Positions 1 to 7,654 of a DNA stretch of 64,000 bases are shown here, one piece after another (the stretch's first letter is position 1; every line of letters begins with the position of its first letter). The DNA comes from Marivita cryptomonadis (GTDB lineage Bacteria; Pseudomonadota; Alphaproteobacteria; Rhodobacterales; Rhodobacteraceae), in assembly GCF_002115725.1 (NCBI RefSeq), contig NZ_JFKD01000009.1, positions 124,001 to 188,000 on the forward strand. The letters are read 5' to 3'. The notes beneath the pieces were generated by a model. It saw only the letters and a list, made by a program, of their open reading frames with translations, searched no databases and was not told the origin of the DNA. The position numbers and the translations under genes are program-made.

Positions 1-128
1 ACGGGTCATGACATGCACTTAGACGCGTTCGGGTTTTCCGGTCAAGGATTTTGCTCCACACCCTGTTCGATCTGGACTTTGGGGCGCAGGCTCTGGCAGG
101 AGATGAGGGGCATCATTCGGAGACCCTC

Positions 129-1310
129 ATGCCAGCCTTGTCACACCGCATCACCACGCTCAACGGAGACGGATCCGACGGGTGGGACGTGTTCTACCGT
201 GCCCGCGCCATGATCGCCGACGGAGTGCCGGTGACCGAGCTGACCATTGGAGAGCATGATATCGGCACCGATCCGTCGATCCTGAAAGCGATGTACGAGA
301 GCGCTTTGGGCGGCCACACCGGGTACGCAATTGTACCGGGAATCAGTGCGTTGCGCGACGAAGTTGCAGCGCGGGTCGAGGCGCAGTCCGGTGTCCCAAC
401 GCGTCGTGAGAACGTTCTGATCACACCCGGAGGACAGGCCGGGCTTTTCGCGGCACATATGGCGGTCTGTGCGCCGGGGGATGTGGCACTGTTCGTCGAT
501 CCCTATTACGCGACCTATCCCGGCGTTCTGCGGTCGGTCGGTGCTGTGCCGCGAGCGGTGGAGACCCGGTCCTCGCAGGGATTCCTGCCGCAACGTGATG
601 TGCTTAAAGCCGCCGTTGAAGCTGCGACGTCACTGCTGATCAACACACCGAACAATCCCACGGGCGCCGTCTACCCCCGCGCCACGTTACACGACATCGC
701 CGAGGTGGTGACGGCGCAGGACATGTGGCTGATCTCGGACGAGGTCTATGACACGCAGGTCTGGGACGGTGCGCATATCAGCCCGCGTGCCCTGCCCGGT
801 ATGGCCGAGCGCACATTGGTGATCGGGTCGATGTCCAAGAGCCACGCCATGACCGGAAGCCGCATCGGCTGGATCGTCGGACCAGAAGACGCGATCACCT
901 GTCTGGTCGATCTGGCGACCAACACAACCTACGGCGTACCGGGATATATTCAGGACGCGGCGCTGTTCGGCTTGCGGACCGGCCTGCCGCTGGAAGCGCA
1001 AGTTGCCGAACCGTTCCGGCGAAGACGGGCCATTGCCGAGCGAATTCTGGCATCACAGACCGTTTTACGGATGATCCCCGCGCAGGGGGCGATGTACGTG
1101 ATGCTGGATGTGCGCGCGACCGGCATGAATGGTGAAGAGTTCGCCTTTGCGCTGCTTGATGCGCATCATATCGCAGTCATGCCGGGAGAGAGTTTCGGTC
1201 GATCTGCCGCCGGACATGTTCGGGTGGCGATGACGCAGGAGGACAGCCGGTTCAAAGCGGCGTTGCGCACTCTGTGCGAATTCGCGTCAGCACTCGCCAA
1301 GGCAGGATGA
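129..1310 (+). CDS. PLP-dependent aminotransferase, class I/II
   Basis: The protein has the fold-type I aminotransferase pattern: a substrate-loop region near the N terminus, a Gly-rich segment (TPGGQAG), the NNPTG motif, SDEVYD, and the PLP lysine in GSMSKSHAMTGSRIGW. It probably transfers an amino group between an amino acid and 2-oxoglutarate or pyruvate in the cytoplasm; the substrate cannot be read from sequence. I chose the ATG at 129 because a GGAG sits seven bases upstream and the alignable protein starts there; the frame stays open further upstream to 51. It overlaps the next gene in an ATGA junction, so the two are probably cotranscribed. A second aminotransferase of the same superfamily lies at 24731-25888. 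Confidence 0.85.
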   Translation: MPALSHRITTLNGDGSDGWDVFYRARAMIADGVPVTELTIGEHDIGTDPSILKAMYESALGGHTGYAIVPGISALRDEVAARVEAQSGVPTRRENVLITPGGQAGLFAAHMAVCAPGDVALFVDPYYATYPGVLRSVGAVPRAVETRSSQGFLPQRDVLKAAVEAATSLLINTPNNPTGAVYPRATLHDIAEVVTAQDMWLISDEVYDTQVWDGAHISPRALPGMAERTLVIGSMSKSHAMTGSRIGWIVGPEDAITCLVDLATNTTYGVPGYIQDAALFGLRTGLPLEAQVAEPFRRRRAIAERILASQTVLRMIPAQGAMYVMLDVRATGMNGEEFAFALLDAHHIAVMPGESFGRSAAGHVRVAMTQEDSRFKAALRTLCEFASALAKAG

Positions 1311-1648
1311 TGTCCGAGCCGGTTTCGTCGATCCGCAATCTGGGGCCTGCGATGGATGCCGCCTGTGCCAAGGCCGGTATCACATCAGCTGAAGCACTGC
1401 GCGATATCGGCGCGGACGAGGCCTATCGGCGTTTGCTTTTGTCAGGCTTGCGACCGCATTTCATCGGCTATTACGTGCTGGTAATGGGGCTTCAGGGGCG
1501 GCCTTGGAACGACTGCAAGGGCGACGAGAAGAAAGCCCTGCGGGTGCGGTTCGATGCGATCAAGGCAGAGGTTGCCGGCCGAACTGATGGGATGCCACCG
1601 GGCATCGAGCAGTTTCTGGATCAGATCGGGGTTGTCCCCAAAAAATAA
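1307..1648 (+). CDS. TfoX C-terminal domain-like protein
   Basis: A protein of about 113 residues that resembles the stand-alone C-terminal domain of TfoX/Sxy, with the recognisable run SSIRNLGPAM near the N terminus, an ALRDIGA segment and a GRPWNDC stretch before the last helix. In gamma-proteobacteria TfoX activates competence genes; single-domain relatives like this one have no settled role. Two ATG codons (1307 and 1310) both overlap the preceding stop, and either gives translational coupling to the aminotransferase. The stop codon lies just inside a hairpin that ends the convergent ndk transcript. Confidence 0.7.
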   Translation: MMSEPVSSIRNLGPAMDAACAKAGITSAEALRDIGADEAYRRLLLSGLRPHFIGYYVLVMGLQGRPWNDCKGDEKKALRVRFDAIKAEVAGRTDGMPPGIEQFLDQIGVVPKK

Positions 1649-1666
1649 GCCGGGCTGATGCCCGGC
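1643..1666 (-). terminator. rho-independent terminator of ndk
   Basis: GCCGGGC, loop TGAT, GCCCGGC (1649-1666). Read on the minus strand the stem is followed by TTATTTTTT, so it fits a terminator for ndk. It lies in the 47-base gap between convergent genes. Confidence 0.75.
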
Positions 1667-1695
1667 CTACATGTCGTTCGCTTGCGAAGGTTGGC

Positions 1696-2118
1696 TTAGC
1701 CGACCAGTTCGAGCCCCGAGAAGAAGAACGCGATTTCTTCTGCTGCGGTTTCCGGTGCGTCGGAGCCGTGAACCGAGTTTTCACCAACGGATTCGGCAAA
1801 TTCTGCACGGATGGTGCCGGGGGCAGCATCGGCCGGGTTGGTGGCGCCCATGACTTCGCGGTTTTTCGCGATGGCGTTTTCACCTTCGAGAACCTGCACG
1901 ACAACCGGCTCGGACGCCATGAATTCGCACAGTTCGTCATAGAACGGGCGTTCGGCATGCACGGCGTAGAACTTGCCTGCCTGCGCTTTGGACAGGTGAA
2001 TGCGCTTTTGCGCAACGATGCGCAGGCCCGCTTCTTCGAACTTGGCGTTGATCTTGCCAGTCAGGTTGCGGCGGGTTGCGTCGGGTTTGATGATCGAGAA
2101 GGTGCGTTCGAGGGCCAT
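1696..2118 (-). CDS. ndk: nucleoside diphosphate kinase
   Basis: 140 residues, the normal length for bacterial NDK. It transfers the gamma phosphate of ATP to other nucleoside diphosphates through a phosphohistidine. The N-terminal [11 protein letters not shown], the [14 protein letters not shown] segment and NSVHGSD with catalytic His117 are all present. The start at 2118 is the family start; a longer frame upstream has no support. It is a single-gene unit with its own terminator, convergent with the TfoX-like gene. Confidence 0.97.
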   Translation of the reverse strand: MALERTFSIIKPDATRRNLTGKINAKFEEAGLRIVAQKRIHLSKAQAGKFYAVHAERPFYDELCEFMASEPVVVQVLEGENAIAKNREVMGATNPADAAPGTIRAEFAESVGENSVHGSDAPETAAEEIAFFFSGLELVG

Positions 2119-2183
2119 TGTGGTCGCTCCGTGGTTTGGGTTTATCTTTGGAGCGCCCGTTAGCATGGGGGTTTGGCGTTGGA

Positions 2184-2256
2184 AAGCCCCTGACGGGGCT
2201 TACGGGGGCTCTGCCCCCGAACCCCCGAGGTATTTTTCGCCCAAAGAAGCGAAGGG
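2184..2256. repeat. GC-rich double hairpin repeat with TATTT/AGAAG tail
   Basis: Two hairpins in a row: AAGCCCC-tgac-GGGGCTT (2184-2201) and CGGGGGC-tct-GCCCCCG (2203-2219), then ACCCCCGAGG, TATTT and AAAGAAG. The same arrangement, with ACCCCC, TATTT and AGAAG in the same order, recurs at 14972-15050. It fills the gap between ndk and the ABC-F gene. Confidence 0.7.
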
Positions 2257-2294
2257 TGCTGGTTTGTCTTGCCGGGCGTTGCTATGGGCGTGCC

Positions 2295-4148
2295 ATGTTG
2301 AAGATCGAAGATATCACCTATGCAGTTGACGGCCGGCCTTTGTTCGAAGGGGCCAGCGCCGTTATTCCCGATGGGCACAAGGTTGGCCTTGTCGGGCCAA
2401 ATGGTGCCGGCAAGACCACGCTGTTCCGGTTGATCCGGGGCGAATTGGCGCTGGAGGGCGGTGCGATTTCAGTGCCGCGCGGGGCGCGTGTCGGCGGGGT
2501 GAGCCAGGAGGTGCCGGGGTCGTCGGTGTCGCTGATCGACACGGTTCTGGCTGCCGATACCGAGCGTGCCGCGCTGATGGCAGAGGCCGAGACTGCCACC
2601 GATGGTGCGCGTATTGCCGAGGTGCAGACACGGCTTGCCGATATCGACGCGTGGTCGGCGGAGGCACGGGCAGCTGCAATTCTCAAGGGCCTTGGGTTCG
2701 ACGATGATGAACAGCGCATGCCCTGTTCTGCTTTCTCGGGTGGGTGGCGGATGCGCGTGGCTTTGGCGGGCGTGCTGTTTGCACAGCCTGATCTGCTGCT
2801 GCTGGATGAGCCGACCAACTATCTTGACCTGGAAGGGGCGCTGTGGCTGGAAAGCTACCTGGCGAAGTACCCTTACACGGTGATCGTGATCAGCCACGAC
2901 CGGGGTCTTTTGAACCGGGCCGTGGGCGCGATTCTGCATCTCGAAGAGCGGCAACTGACCTTTTACCAAGGCCCCTATGACCAGTTCGCGCGGCAGCGCG
3001 CAGAACGACGGGCACAGGCAGCGGCGGTGGCCAAGAAGCAGCAGGCCCGCGTGGCCCATCTGCAATCCTTTGTTGACCGCTTCCGCGCAAAGGCCAGCAA
3101 GGCCAAGCAGGCGCAGTCCCGGCTCAAGATGATCGAACGGATGGACATGGTCAGTGCGCCCGAGGAAATCGCCAAGCGGGTCTTCAGCTTTCCGCAGCCC
3201 GACGAGCTGTCGCCGCCGATCATCCGGGTCGAGAACGGTGTCACCGGCTATGGCGACACCGAAGTCTTGCGAAAACTGGACCTGCGCATTGATCAGGACG
3301 ACCGGATCGCGCTGTTGGGCAAGAATGGTCAGGGCAAATCGACTCTGGCCAAATTGCTGTCGGACCGCCTGCCACTTATGGCCGGGCGCATCACACGGTC
3401 GTCCAAGCTGCGCATCGGGTTCTTTGCACAGCACCAGGTGGACGAGTTGCACGTGGACGAAACGCCGCTTGATCACCTGCGGCGCGTGCGGCCCAATGAG
3501 ATGCCGACACGTCACAGGGCACGGTTGGCGGGTTTTGGCCTGATGGCGGCGCAGGCGGACACCGTGGTGGGCAAGCTGTCAGGTGGACAAAAAGCGCGTC
3601 TGTCGCTGCTCTTGGCCACGCTGGATGCGCCGCATCTGCTGATCCTCGACGAGCCGACCAACCACCTTGACATCGAAAGCCGTGAGGCACTGGTCGAGGC
3701 CCTCACCGCCTATTCCGGTGCGGTGATCCTTGTCAGCCACGACATGCATCTGTTGTCGATGGTGGCGGACCGGCTGTGGCTGGTGAAGGATGGCAACGTC
3801 ACGCCCTACGAGGACGATCTGGACGATTACCGCGCTATGCTGCTGGCTTCGGACAAACCTGCGAAGGCAGAAAAACCAAAGCCTGCGCGCCCTGCCCGCC
3901 CCGACCGTGACACGATGCTGGCGTTGCGGGCAGAGGTGCGCAAATGCGAAGCGCGTGTCGAGAAGATCGAGCAGATGCGCGAGACGTTGGCCAAGAAACT
4001 GGCGGACCCCGCGCTTTACGAGCCGGGCCGTAAAGGTGAGCTTGAGACCTGGAATAAGAAATACGCCGAGGTCATGGATGGCTTGCGGCGCGCCGAGGCG
4101 CTTTGGGAAACCGCGGCCGAGAAACTGGACGTGGCTGAAAACGCTTAG
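2295..4148 (+). CDS. ABC-F family ATP-binding protein
   Basis: 617 residues with two ABC domains and no membrane segments, the ABC-F layout (ribosome-associated ATPases such as EttA, Uup and YheS). Domain 1 has GPNGAGKTT, FSGGWRMR and LLLLDEPTNYLD; domain 2 has GKNGQGKST, LSGGQKAR and LLILDEPTNHLD. Between them lies a charged linker (around FVDRFRAKASKAKQAQSR) typical of the ABC-F interdomain arm, and a Lys/Glu-rich tail follows domain 2. The ATG at 2295 begins MLKIEDITYAV, the family N terminus; the frame upstream runs through the hairpin repeat and is not coding. YheS-like is my best guess for the subfamily. Confidence 0.93.
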   Translation: MLKIEDITYAVDGRPLFEGASAVIPDGHKVGLVGPNGAGKTTLFRLIRGELALEGGAISVPRGARVGGVSQEVPGSSVSLIDTVLAADTERAALMAEAETATDGARIAEVQTRLADIDAWSAEARAAAILKGLGFDDDEQRMPCSAFSGGWRMRVALAGVLFAQPDLLLLDEPTNYLDLEGALWLESYLAKYPYTVIVISHDRGLLNRAVGAILHLEERQLTFYQGPYDQFARQRAERRAQAAAVAKKQQARVAHLQSFVDRFRAKASKAKQAQSRLKMIERMDMVSAPEEIAKRVFSFPQPDELSPPIIRVENGVTGYGDTEVLRKLDLRIDQDDRIALLGKNGQGKSTLAKLLSDRLPLMAGRITRSSKLRIGFFAQHQVDELHVDETPLDHLRRVRPNEMPTRHRARLAGFGLMAAQADTVVGKLSGGQKARLSLLLATLDAPHLLILDEPTNHLDIESREALVEALTAYSGAVILVSHDMHLLSMVADRLWLVKDGNVTPYEDDLDDYRAMLLASDKPAKAEKPKPARPARPDRDTMLALRAEVRKCEARVEKIEQMRETLAKKLADPALYEPGRKGELETWNKKYAEVMDGLRRAEALWETAAEKLDVAENA

Positions 4149-4203
4149 AACCGCATAGCCTACATGCTAGCCTTTCTAGATTGTTTTTGGAAAGGGCTTG
4201 GAG

Positions 4204-4920
4204 ATGTCGGATTTTCACCGGGTTGTCCTTTTGCGGGTTTGTTTTCCGGACATTATCGCGGCAGCCGATTGCCGCTTTCCCGCATTTGAGGGCGCGGATA
4301 TCTGGCGCTTTTGTCCCAGCCAGCGCCTGACCGATGATAATCGGCCACAATTTGCATCAGACGTCTGGGCGGGTATGGCGGCGTTCGATACCGAGGCAGA
4401 CGCGCGCGCATTCCGAGCCGACCCGTACAGCCAGCTGCCATTCCTGAACACCGCGGACACGGTCTGGACCGCGCTCGCCATTCCTTTTGCCCATCGTGGC
4501 ACGGTTATATGGCGCGACAGGATCGAGACCGATTGCGCATTGCGCGTGTGTCGGGACCCTGTCGAAGGCACCTTGGCCGTGGTCACATCTGCGGGGTTTG
4601 ACGACGATTCCACCGTGCCGATCAGCCGGCGTCAGGATTTTGCCCGGGGAGTCGATGCGGTTCTGCGCGGCTATGGGGAAGCCCCCGGCAATATCTATCG
4701 CGACACCGTCAACGGCGCTGGTGTGGACGGGCGCGACGGGATCACGCTGTCCCTTTGGGAAACCGACGCGGCGATGATGGCGGCTGCCTACAAACCGGGG
4801 GTTCACCGTGGCTTGATGGATGGACATTTTGCCGACGCGATGTTCGATCGCTCGTCATTCTCGCGGTTTCGCGTTCAAGACATGTCCGAGGATTGGGGCC
4901 GCGCCGCAGCACCGGCCTGA
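4204..4920 (+). CDS. CrtA-like (spheroidene monooxygenase-like) protein
   Basis: 238 residues, soluble. I do not recognise it outright. Its middle and end resemble CrtA, the spheroidene monooxygenase of purple bacteria: an F-DTEADARAF segment, an AHRG segment, a run ending in ITLSLWETDAAMMAAAY with HRG, and a closing SRFRV. In CrtA the last part reads as FSVWPDTAKMAEF and ARFQL. No carotenoid genes are nearby, so a real role in carotenoid oxidation is doubtful. The ATG at 4204 follows AAAGGG and GGAG; a TTG six bases earlier is less likely. It stands alone between an ABC-F gene and marC. Confidence 0.5.
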   Translation: MSDFHRVVLLRVCFPDIIAAADCRFPAFEGADIWRFCPSQRLTDDNRPQFASDVWAGMAAFDTEADARAFRADPYSQLPFLNTADTVWTALAIPFAHRGTVIWRDRIETDCALRVCRDPVEGTLAVVTSAGFDDDSTVPISRRQDFARGVDAVLRGYGEAPGNIYRDTVNGAGVDGRDGITLSLWETDAAMMAAAYKPGVHRGLMDGHFADAMFDRSSFSRFRVQDMSEDWGRAAAPA

Positions 4921-4961
4921 CAACGCTTGCGCGCACCAAGCGAACGTGATTGAGCACCCTC

Positions 4962-5585
4962 ATGGATACCGCTTTTCTGATCTCTGCCTTTGTGACGCTG
5001 TTCGTGGTCATTGACCCGATTGGCCTGACACCTGTGTTCATCGCGTTGACCCCCGGCATGACGGCGCAACAGCGGCGCGCCATCGCCATTCGCGCGACGA
5101 TCATTGCCGCTGCATTGTTGTTTCTGTTCGCCTTCCTGGGCGAGCAGGTCTTGGGCTTTATCGGCATCTCCATGCCGGCCTTCCGCATTGCAGGGGGTAT
5201 TCTTCTATTCCTGACAGCGCTCGACATGCTGTTCGAGAGGCGCACCAAACGGCGCGAGGATCAGGCCGATGTGGATGATGCACCTGATCCGTCCGTGTTT
5301 CCCATTGCGATCCCCTTGATTGCCGGTCCGGGTGCCATCGCTTCGATCATCCTGCTGGCCGGTCAGGCCGAGGGCGCTGTCGGCATGGCATCGGTGCTTG
5401 GGGTGATGGTCGGGGTGCTGATGATCGTTTTCCTGCTATTCCTCAGCGCGCCGATTATTGAACGCGCCTTGGGCAAGACCGGGATTGTCGTGGTGACGCG
5501 GCTTTTGGGAATGTTGCTGGCGGCACTTTCCGTCCAGTTCGTTCTGGACGGCATCCGGGGTTTCGGGCTGGCGCTTGGCAGCTAG
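4962..5585 (+). CDS. MarC family integral membrane protein
   Basis: About 207 residues with six hydrophobic segments. The family marks are VVIDPIGLTPVFIALTPG near the N terminus, FRIAGGILLFLTALDML in the middle and FPIAIPLIAGPGAIASII after the central loop. MarC proteins sit in the inner membrane; the old link to multiple antibiotic resistance has not held up and the function is unknown. Start is ATG 4962; a TTG at 4950 in frame is an alternative, and neither has a strong ribosome binding site. Confidence 0.88.
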   Translation: MDTAFLISAFVTLFVVIDPIGLTPVFIALTPGMTAQQRRAIAIRATIIAAALLFLFAFLGEQVLGFIGISMPAFRIAGGILLFLTALDMLFERRTKRREDQADVDDAPDPSVFPIAIPLIAGPGAIASIILLAGQAEGAVGMASVLGVMVGVLMIVFLLFLSAPIIERALGKTGIVVVTRLLGMLLAALSVQFVLDGIRGFGLALGS

Positions 5586-5651
5586 GCCCAGACCCTACAC
5601 AAGCGTGCCGCGCCGACCTACATGTTGAGTATCACGGAGTGGGGATCGACA

Positions 5652-6233
5652 ATGTCAGCGATGGAGTACGGCAATCTGGCCTATCTGGTGCTGTTGGGCG
5701 CTGTGATCGTGTTCTGGTTTTTTATTCAAAACCGGCAAGGCCTGAACAAGACCTTGCAACAAGGCGCGGTGTGGGGGCTGATTTTTCTTGGTGTGATCGC
5801 CGCTGTTGGTCTTTGGGGCGACATTCGACAGACCGTGCAGCCACAGCAACTTGTCATGTCAGAGACTGGGCGGATCGAAGTGCCGCGCGGACCCGATGGA
5901 CATTACTACCTGACGCTCGAGATCAACGACGCGCCGGTGCGCTTTGTGGTCGACACCGGTGCAACCAGTATGGTGCTGACACAGAAAGACGCGGCACGGG
6001 TCGGGTTGAAGGACGAAGATGTGATCTTCTATACGGAAGCCATGACAGCAAACGGCCCTGTACGCACCGCACCAGTCAGGCTGGCCGATGTCGCGCTTGG
6101 TCCATTTCACGACCGGGATGTGCGGGCCTTCGTGAACGAGGGCGAAATGAGCAAGTCCCTATTGGGCATGGAGTATCTCAATCGGTTTGCCCGTCTTGAG
6201 ATCAACAATGGTCGGCTGATCCTGGAACGGTGA
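5652..6233 (+). CDS. membrane-anchored retropepsin-like aspartic protease
   Basis: 193 residues. Two N-terminal hydrophobic segments (around YLVLLGAVIVFWFF and VWGLIFLGVIAAVGLW) are followed by a single retropepsin-type domain with the active-site motif FVVDTGATSMVLT and the flap-like region up to SLLGMEYLNRF. This matches the clan AA family of about 120-190 residues found in many alphaproteobacteria. A single Asp-Thr-Gly per chain means it must dimerise to be active. The start at 5652 is the first ATG that keeps the first membrane segment; 5661 is also possible. Confidence 0.85.
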   Translation: MSAMEYGNLAYLVLLGAVIVFWFFIQNRQGLNKTLQQGAVWGLIFLGVIAAVGLWGDIRQTVQPQQLVMSETGRIEVPRGPDGHYYLTLEINDAPVRFVVDTGATSMVLTQKDAARVGLKDEDVIFYTEAMTANGPVRTAPVRLADVALGPFHDRDVRAFVNEGEMSKSLLGMEYLNRFARLEINNGRLILER

Positions 6234-6307
6234 TTACCCGTTTCTGGGGGGTTGGCTGAAAAGAAACCTTCGGCTACGGTCCGTTCATACCGAAGTAAGA
6301 GTCTACG

Positions 6308-7120
6308 ATGCGTCACTCGCTGCCACTTGCGCCGCAGTTTTATGTTACTGCGCCCCAGCCCTGTCCGTACCTTCCCGGTCGGATGGAGCGCAAGCTGTTC
6401 ACTGCCCTGCAGGGCGAGGCCGCGGACAAGCTGAATAACAGCCTGTCCAAGCAGGGATTCCGTCGTTCGCAGAATGTGCTGTATCGACCGTCTTGTTCCG
6501 ATTGCTCGGCTTGTCTGTCGGCGCGGATCTCGGTTGACGCGTTTCGCCCGTCACGCAGCCAGAAACGGACGATCAAGCGCAATGCGCATTTGCGGCGGCA
6601 TGCCAGCAGCGCTTGGGCCACCGAGGATCAGTATGATCTGTTTCGCACCTATCTGGATGCGCGGCACGCCGATGGTGGCATGGCGGATATGGACGTGTTC
6701 GACTTTGCCGCAATGGTCGAGGAAACCCCCATCCGATCGAGGGTGATCGAATATTCCGACCCTGAACGTCGCAAATTGCAGGCGGTGTGCCTGACCGATG
6801 TGCTAGATGATGGGTTGAGCATGGTCTATTCGTTCTATTCGCCCAATGTGCCGGCCCAGAGCCTTGGCACCTACATGATCCTCGACCATGTCGAGATCGC
6901 GCGCGAGGCTGGGCTGCCGTATGTCTATCTGGGCTACTGGGTGCCGGGCAGCACCAAAATGGGGTACAAGTCGGCCTTTTCGGGGCTTGAACTATACCGC
7001 CACGGCGGATGGGAGCCGTTCCGCAAGCCCGACAGTTATTCTGCGGACATCCATCCTATGTCGACCGATCCGATTGCCGAACAGGTCGCGAATATATCGC
7101 TTCCCGATTTGCGCAGCTGA
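6308..7120 (+). CDS. bpt: aspartate/glutamate leucyltransferase (N-end rule)
   Basis: 270 residues, related to eukaryotic ATE1. Bpt moves leucine from Leu-tRNA to proteins that start with Asp or Glu, which marks them for ClpS/ClpAP. Family marks are [14 protein letters not shown], the Cys-containing [18 protein letters not shown], and [20 protein letters not shown] near the C terminus. The start at 6308 gives the usual length. It is followed after 84 bases by a cupin gene on the same strand. Confidence 0.93.
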   Translation: MRHSLPLAPQFYVTAPQPCPYLPGRMERKLFTALQGEAADKLNNSLSKQGFRRSQNVLYRPSCSDCSACLSARISVDAFRPSRSQKRTIKRNAHLRRHASSAWATEDQYDLFRTYLDARHADGGMADMDVFDFAAMVEETPIRSRVIEYSDPERRKLQAVCLTDVLDDGLSMVYSFYSPNVPAQSLGTYMILDHVEIAREAGLPYVYLGYWVPGSTKMGYKSAFSGLELYRHGGWEPFRKPDSYSADIHPMSTDPIAEQVANISLPDLRS

Positions 7121-7204
7121 TCCCTACCGCCTGCCAAACTCTTCGTTCGGAACAGTTCGAAGCCTCATACGTTCCCTTCTCGCAAAGACAAAGGAGCGAC
7201 CGAG

Positions 7205-7591
7205 ATGTCTGAACACGATACATTTGTAATGCCCATCGCCAAGATAGCCCGGAGCAACGACAAGTTCCGCGAGGTGGTCTGGACCGGCGACAAAACGCAG
7301 CTTGTGCTGATGGCCATTCCCGAAGGCGGCGAGATTGGTGGGGAGACCCACACGGGTCATGACCAATTGCTGTATTTCATCGACGGCATGGGCAAGGCGA
7401 AGATCGGCGATGACGAGATGGAGATCTCTGCCGGTGACGTGGCGATCGTTCCCTCAGGCAAGTTCCACAATTTCAAGAACACCGGAACCGGGATGATGCG
7501 TCTTTACACAACCTATTCGCCACCCGAACACGAGCCCGGCACCGAACATGACACCAAGGCAGATGCGGAGGCTGATCCAAACGACGATTGA
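7205..7591 (+). CDS. single-domain cupin protein
   Basis: 128 residues with one cupin barrel: the first motif is around GGETHTGHDQLLYFIDG and the second around GDVAIVPSGKFHNFKN, supplying the His/Glu metal ligands. The acidic tail (residues 110-128) is low complexity. The enzymatic role cannot be read from sequence. An AAGGAG eight bases before the ATG supports the start. A strong hairpin terminator follows. Confidence 0.85.
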   Translation: MSEHDTFVMPIAKIARSNDKFREVVWTGDKTQLVLMAIPEGGEIGGETHTGHDQLLYFIDGMGKAKIGDDEMEISAGDVAIVPSGKFHNFKNTGTGMMRLYTTYSPPEHEPGTEHDTKADAEADPNDD

Positions 7592-7607
7592 GCCTTTGCG
7601 CCAAAAG

Positions 7608-7636
7608 AAAAGGCCGCTCTGACGAGCGGCCTTTTT
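7608..7636. terminator. bidirectional terminator between cupin and TRAP operon
   Basis: AAAAGGCCGCTC, loop TGAC, GAGCGGCCTTTTT. A-run on the left and T-run on the right make it usable from both strands, as fits two convergent units. Confidence 0.9.
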
Positions 7637-7654
7637 GCGTGTTTGGTGACTGGA

